From Treponema sp. (GTDB lineage: Bacteria; Spirochaetota; Spirochaetia; Treponematales; Breznakiellaceae): a stretch of DNA of 9,460 bases. Where the stretch lies: NCBI GenBank assembly GCA_031271075.1, contig JAISWN010000035.1, positions 1 to 9,460 on the forward strand, in the 5' to 3' direction. Of this stretch, positions 6,979 to 9,460 are shown piece by piece. The notes beneath the pieces were generated by a model. That model did not search any database and was not told where the DNA came from. It was given only the letters and a program-made list of their open reading frames with translations. A program made the translations under genes and the position numbers. Numbering within the stretch: position 1 is the first letter of the stretch; each line of letters opens with the position of its first letter.

Positions 6979-7658
6979 CTGCGCCGCTCCGATTCCACCA
7001 GGCCGTCCCTGAGAAACACCACATGGTTCGCCATATTCCAGATCTCCGGGTCGTGGGTGGAAAAGATAAACGTGGTTCCCTCTTCCCGGTTTATTTTTCC
7101 CATCAGTTCCAGCACCAGTTCCCCGTTGGCGGAATCCAGGTTCGCCGTGGGCTCGTCGGCGATAACGATCTTCGGCCGGGTTGCCAGGGCCCGGGCAATG
7201 GCCGCCCGCTGCTGCTGGCCGCCGGAAAGTTCCGCCGGGGTATGCTTTTTCCGGTCCCCAAGCCCCACCGCGTCAAGCAGGTATTCAACCCGCTCCCGGC
7301 GCGCGGCCGCGGAAAGGGTCTTTTTACCGATGGTCAGGGGAAGCTCCACGTTCTCAAAAACCGTCAGCACGGGCAGCAGGTTAAAGGACTGGAAGACGAA
7401 GCCTATCTGTTCCCGCCGCAGCCGGGTAAGTTCCCGGCGGCCCAGGCCCACCGTTTCTTTGCCGTCAATTTTAACGCTTCCCCCGCTGGGGCTGTCGATG
7501 AGCCCGATGATGTTCATCAGGGTGGTCTTGCCCGATCCGGAGGGGCCCGCCACGGAAACAAAGCCGCCGGCGGAAAATTCAAGGTTTATACCCCTCAGGG
7601 CTTCCACGGCGACCTTACCCATGGAGTAGGTTTTGTAAAGATTACCCAGGGAAATCAT
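6975..7658 (-). CDS. ABC transporter ATPase of LolD/MacB type
   Basis: The 227-residue protein is a complete nucleotide-binding subunit. Visible motifs are Walker A GPSGSGKT (38-45), Q-loop Gln90 in FVFQSFNLLPVLTV, signature LSGGQQQR (144-151), Walker B IVIADEP (164-170) with catalytic Glu169, D-loop NLDS (173-176) and H-loop His202 (STHD). The length and the FQSFNLLPxLT block are those of the LolD/MacB/FtsE group, which drive type VII permeases. All catalytic residues are present, so it should hydrolyse ATP. It lies 15 nt after the rfbB stop and overlaps permease 1 by 4 nt. The upstream GGCGG is a weak Shine-Dalgarno. No symbol is given because LolD, MacB-like and related transporters cannot be separated on the ATPase alone. 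Confidence 0.95.
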   Translation of the reverse strand: MISLGNLYKTYSMGKVAVEALRGINLEFSAGGFVSVAGPSGSGKTTLMNIIGLIDSPSGGSVKIDGKETVGLGRRELTRLRREQIGFVFQSFNLLPVLTVFENVELPLTIGKKTLSAAARRERVEYLLDAVGLGDRKKHTPAELSGGQQQRAAIARALATRPKIVIADEPTANLDSANGELVLELMGKINREEGTTFIFSTHDPEIWNMANHVVFLRDGLVESERRR

Positions 7659-7673
7659 GCGAAACCGCCATTA

Positions 7674-8879
7674 CTAGGTTTGAATATCTTCCGTGCCCCG
7701 GCGGTACTCCCCCGAGCGGATATGCTCAATCCATTCAGGGTGGCTAACGTACCAGTCTACCGTGCGGGCAAGACCCTCTTCAAAATCTATCCGCCGGCTC
7801 CAGCGAAGTTCCTGTTTTATCCGGGAACAGTCAATGGCGTAGCGGCGGTCATGGCCGGGACGATCTTTGACAAAAGTGATGGTACCGCGGACCTTCTCCG
7901 GATCGAGCCCCGCCTTCTCCGAGACGATATCGATCAGGGTTAAGAGGAGCCTGATGTTTTCCCACTCATTCTCCCCGCCGATATTGTACTTTCCCCCGGT
8001 TCTTCCCCCCTTCAGTATGGCCCAAACCCCCCGGTTGTGGTCTTCCACATGTATCCAGTCCCGGACATTTTCCCCGTCCCCGTAGATCGGCAGGGGCTTG
8101 CCTTCCAGCATACAGAGGATCATGAAGGGGATAAGCTTTTCCGGAAACTGGTATGGGCCGTAGTTGTTGGAACAGTTGGAAAGGGTAACCGGGAGCCCGT
8201 AGGTATGGTAGTAGGCCATTACCAGGTGATCGCCGGCCGCCTTGGTTGCCGAGTAGGGGGAGCGGGGGGAATAGGGGCTAGTCTCGGTGAAGGAACCGAA
8301 AGCCCCCAGGGAACCGTACACTTCATCGGTGCTTATGTGGTGAAAGAGAACGTCATTGCGGAAAGATCCGCCCGGAAAGGCGGGGGCAGAACCGGGGGTT
8401 AAGGGGGCCGGCGGGATGGCGGAAGGATCCTCCAGCCACACTGCCCGGGCCGTCTCCAGCAGGGTATAGGTACCGGTCACGTTGGTCTTGATAAAGGCTT
8501 CCGGCTCCAGTATCGAGCGGTCTACGTGGCTTTCCGCGGCAAAGTGTACCACCGTATCAATGGCGTACCGCCGGAATATCCTTTCCACCCCCTGGCGGTT
8601 GCTGATATCGCCCAGCTCAAAGATGTAACGGGGGTAGGGGGAAGCGGAGACGCCGAACCGGGCCTCAATGTCCTCAAGGCTCTCCCTGTTCCCCGCGTAG
8701 GTAAGGGAATCCAGGTTGATGATCCGGCCCCTGAATTCTGGAATATCCCGCAGAAGCAGCCGGATAAAATTCCCGCCGATGAAACCCGACCCACCGGTAA
8801 CCAGGATATTGGTAAGAGCCCGGGAACCCGCCGGCGGCGTCCCCGCCGGTTTTGCGGCTAATTCAGCGTTATCCTTCAC
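7674..8879 (-). CDS. rfbB: dTDP-glucose 4,6-dehydratase
   Basis: The 401-residue protein is an extended short-chain dehydrogenase that converts dTDP-glucose to dTDP-4-keto-6-deoxyglucose in the dTDP-rhamnose and related sugar pathways. Visible are the NAD-binding loop GGSGFIGGNF (29-38), HFAAESHVDRS (112-122), the catalytic STDEVYG (183-189), YSATK with Tyr209 and Lys213, SNNYGPYQFPEKLIP (237-251), NVRDWIHVEDH (271-281) and RPGHDRRYAID (340-350). It is longer than the usual 330-360 residues because of a 22-residue N-terminal leader rich in Ala and Pro, and a Pro/Ala-rich insert at about 151-172 before the catalytic motif. The start is a GTG at 8879 with AGAGG 9 nt upstream; no good start lies nearer the Rossmann fold. 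No rmlA, rmlC or rmlD gene is in the window. It is the first gene of the six-gene - strand operon. Confidence 0.93.
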   Translation of the reverse strand: MKDNAELAAKPAGTPPAGSRALTNILVTGGSGFIGGNFIRLLLRDIPEFRGRIINLDSLTYAGNRESLEDIEARFGVSASPYPRYIFELGDISNRQGVERIFRRYAIDTVVHFAAESHVDRSILEPEAFIKTNVTGTYTLLETARAVWLEDPSAIPPAPLTPGSAPAFPGGSFRNDVLFHHISTDEVYGSLGAFGSFTETSPYSPRSPYSATKAAGDHLVMAYYHTYGLPVTLSNCSNNYGPYQFPEKLIPFMILCMLEGKPLPIYGDGENVRDWIHVEDHNRGVWAILKGGRTGGKYNIGGENEWENIRLLLTLIDIVSEKAGLDPEKVRGTITFVKDRPGHDRRYAIDCSRIKQELRWSRRIDFEEGLARTVDWYVSHPEWIEHIRSGEYRRGTEDIQT

Positions 8880-8888
8880 CCTTGGAAT

Positions 8889-8893
8889 CCTCT
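8889..8893 (-). promoter_or_regulatory. Shine-Dalgarno for rfbB
   Basis: AGAGG on the - strand lies 9 nt before the GTG at 8879. It is the reason for accepting the GTG start and with it the N-terminal extension of the protein. Confidence 0.55.
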
Positions 8894-8924
8894 ACTTCAG
8901 TTTTATCGTAAGCGAAGCTTGGGT

Positions 8925-8953
8925 ATTAAACCCTGAGTCTAATACCTTACCAA
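8925..8953 (-). promoter_or_regulatory. Candidate sigma70-type promoter for the rfbB operon
   Basis: On the - strand TTGGTA (8953-8948) and TTTAAT (8930-8925) match the -35 and -10 consensus at 4 of 6 and 5 of 6 positions with a 17-nt spacer. Transcription would start near 8918, leaving a leader of about 38 nt. The -10 box sits inside the small palindrome GGGTTTAATACCC, which might bind a regulator. Consensus matching by eye is the only evidence. Confidence 0.45.
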
Positions 8954-8984
8954 AACAACATACCCTGCTTGCGGCGGGGTTGTT
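8954..8984 (-). terminator. Possible terminator between the VanZ gene and rfbB
   Basis: Two bases after the VanZ stop, AACAAC-CCC on the - strand can pair with GGG-(TAT)-GTTGTT, the TAT being a bulge, followed by TTGG. The stem is interrupted and the T run short, so it would be a modest terminator. Its position directly before the candidate rfbB promoter is logical. Confidence 0.35.
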
Positions 8985-8986
8985 GA

Positions 8987-9010
8987 TCAATGCCCTTTTA
9001 TCAATGCCCT
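8987..9010. repeat. 10-bp direct repeat across the VanZ stop codon
   Basis: TCAATGCCCT occurs at 8987-8996 and again at 9001-9010, separated by TTTA. The two copies are read in different frames by the VanZ gene (codons for AL then GH-stop), so the last few residues look like the result of a small tandem duplication. Confidence 0.6.
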
Positions 9011-9346
9011 GCGGCGGCCAAGGGCCAGTTTTACCACCGCCGCCACGGCTATCGCCCCCAGGGTATCGGAGAGCCAGTCCCTTATATCGCAGTTCCTGCT
9101 GGGAACAAAGTACTGGTGGATCTCGTCAACAAGGCCGTATAGAGAACCCAGGGTCGCGGTAAGGGCGGGAAACCCGAAGCCGCTCCGCCACTTTTCCCGG
9201 GAAAACCACAGGGCAATGGCGGCGGTCAGAACGAAATAAGCCAGGAAGTGCTGAAATTTATCAAATCCCAGAAGACCCTTGGGCTGGGGCAGTACCGGCT
9301 GGGAGGAAAGATACCAGATCCCCCCCGCAAAAACAAGGGCGCGCGT
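8987..9346 (-). pseudogene. VanZ-family membrane protein gene, start codon lost at an IS junction
   Basis: The - strand frame from 9346 to the TGA at 8989-8987 codes 119 residues of a VanZ-like protein. It shows a first hydrophobic segment RALVFAGGIWYLSSQP, then the family residues DKFQHFLAYF (29-38) and the strongly conserved DEIHQYFVPSRNCDIRDWLSD block (starting at residue 74, with Asp74, Glu75, His77, Gln78, Arg84, Asp87, Asp90, Asp94), and a last helix GAIAVAAVVKLAL. VanZ proteins are small multi-pass membrane proteins of mostly unknown role, one member giving low-level teicoplanin resistance. Normal length is about 120-130, so only the start is missing. No in-frame ATG, GTG or TTG exists between the upstream stop (in IS sequence) and residue 30, so translation is probably abolished. 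The body has no internal stop, which points to recent inactivation. Confidence 0.8.
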
Positions 9347-9388
9347 TGCCTCATCAAAAATGTTACCGAAAAGGGGTCATGCCTCATT

Positions 9389-9413
9389 TTGAAAATGTTA
9401 CCCAAATTATACT
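9389..9413 (+). promoter_or_regulatory. Candidate transposase promoter in the IS end
   Basis: TATACT at 9408-9413 matches the -10 consensus at 5 of 6 positions. The best -35-like hexamer, TTGAAA (9389-9394), is only 13 nt away, which is too short, so the -35 assignment is doubtful. If the -10 is real, transcripts start near 9420. Confidence 0.3.
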
Positions 9414-9415
9414 AA

Positions 9416-9437
9416 GGACGCTCGAAGGAGGGCGTCC
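9416..9437 (+). promoter_or_regulatory. Hairpin with the transposase Shine-Dalgarno in its loop
   Basis: GGACGC (9416-9421) pairs perfectly with GCGTCC (9432-9437). The 10-nt loop contains AAGGAGG (9425-9431), which is 8 nt before the ATG at 9440. The ribosome binding site is thus placed wholly in the loop of a 6-bp GC-rich stem. Confidence 0.55.
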
Positions 9438-9439
9438 GA

Positions 9440-9460
9440 ATGGGGTTAACCATGAGAGAA
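9440..9460 (+). CDS. IS transposase/integrase, first seven codons (3' truncated by window)
   Basis: An ATG at 9440 behind a near-perfect AAGGAGG reads MGLTMRE to the last base of the window. A second ATG at 9452 is in frame, but the spacing favours the first. The start resembles DDE integrase-type transposases that I recall from gut treponemes, where TMRE is followed by a basic, helix-forming segment, but seven residues cannot prove the family. The call rests mainly on the repeats and the disrupted VanZ gene next to it. Confidence 0.5.

Larger units (their letters stand above)
9347..9460 (+). mobile_element. Left end of an insertion sequence (continues beyond the window)
   Basis: The VanZ coding sequence stops abruptly near 9347. 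From there, a motif starting TGCCTCAT and ending AAAATGTTACC occurs twice in direct orientation, at 9347-9367 and 9380-9402, with two extra bases in the second copy. Such repeated subterminal boxes are typical transposase-binding sites, for example in IS21-type elements. They are followed by a -10-like box, a hairpin, a strong Shine-Dalgarno and a start codon reading inward. The exact end base and the target duplication cannot be fixed without the other end or an empty site. The family is not assignable from this fragment. Confidence 0.65.

Noticed and set aside
7023..7943. 306-codon + strand frame across the ABC ATPase and the end of rfbB
   Set aside because: It spans two genes with intact family motifs on the other strand, and its translation is low-complexity Gly/Pro/Arg-rich sequence.
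9320..9326. Run of seven C (G7 on the coding strand) near the start of the VanZ frame as a phase-variation tract
   Set aside because: An ATG in another frame at about 9354-9352 could be joined by adding one G or removing two, but that ATG lies in IS sequence, has no Shine-Dalgarno, and would spoil the first membrane helix. IS disruption is the simpler explanation.

Overview
The window looks like chromosomal DNA of a spirochete, most likely a treponeme-type member of the Treponematales with a rather GC-rich genome. This is inferred from the yidC-jag gene pair, from a small secreted protein of a type I associate with treponemes, from an envelope operon that ends in an outer-membrane beta-barrel (so a double-membrane cell), and from the first residues of a transposase resembling those of gut treponemes. 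No rRNA, tRNA or CRISPR array is visible, and species-level placement is not possible from this sequence.

Left part (1-1947, + strand): the last 59 codons of yidC (membrane protein insertase), then jag (an RNA-binding KH/R3H protein usually found beside yidC), then a gene for an uncharacterised secreted protein of about 268 residues. Hairpins lie in the yidC-jag gap and in the gap after jag. A 151-bp convergent intergenic stretch (1948-2098) carries a perfect 8-bp-stem hairpin that probably ends transcription on one or both sides.

Central part (2099-8879, all - strand, so transcription runs from high to low coordinates): a compact six-gene operon in the order rfbB (dTDP-glucose 4,6-dehydratase), ABC ATPase of LolD/MacB type, FtsX-type permease 1, FtsX-type permease 2, periplasmic LolA-like carrier, outer-membrane beta-barrel. 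Spacings downstream of rfbB are 15 nt, a 4-nt overlap, 3 nt, 3 nt and 5 nt, which argues for one transcript and translational coupling. The last five genes together have every compartment of an inner membrane to periplasm to outer membrane shuttle: an ATP-driven extractor, a hydrophobic-ligand carrier and a dedicated barrel. The cargo is unknown; a lipid, a glycolipid or a lipoprotein subset are the reasonable guesses. A plausible promoter and RBS stand in front of rfbB.

Right part (8880-9460): a VanZ-family membrane protein gene (- strand) that is complete to its stop codon but has lost its start codon, because an insertion sequence is joined at about position 9347. The IS end shows a directly repeated motif, a promoter-like -10 box, a hairpin that holds the Shine-Dalgarno sequence in its loop, and the first seven codons of the transposase gene, which runs off the window.

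The most interesting content is the dedicated Lol-like conduit with its own barrel, and the fresh-looking IS junction that decapitates the VanZ gene next to it.
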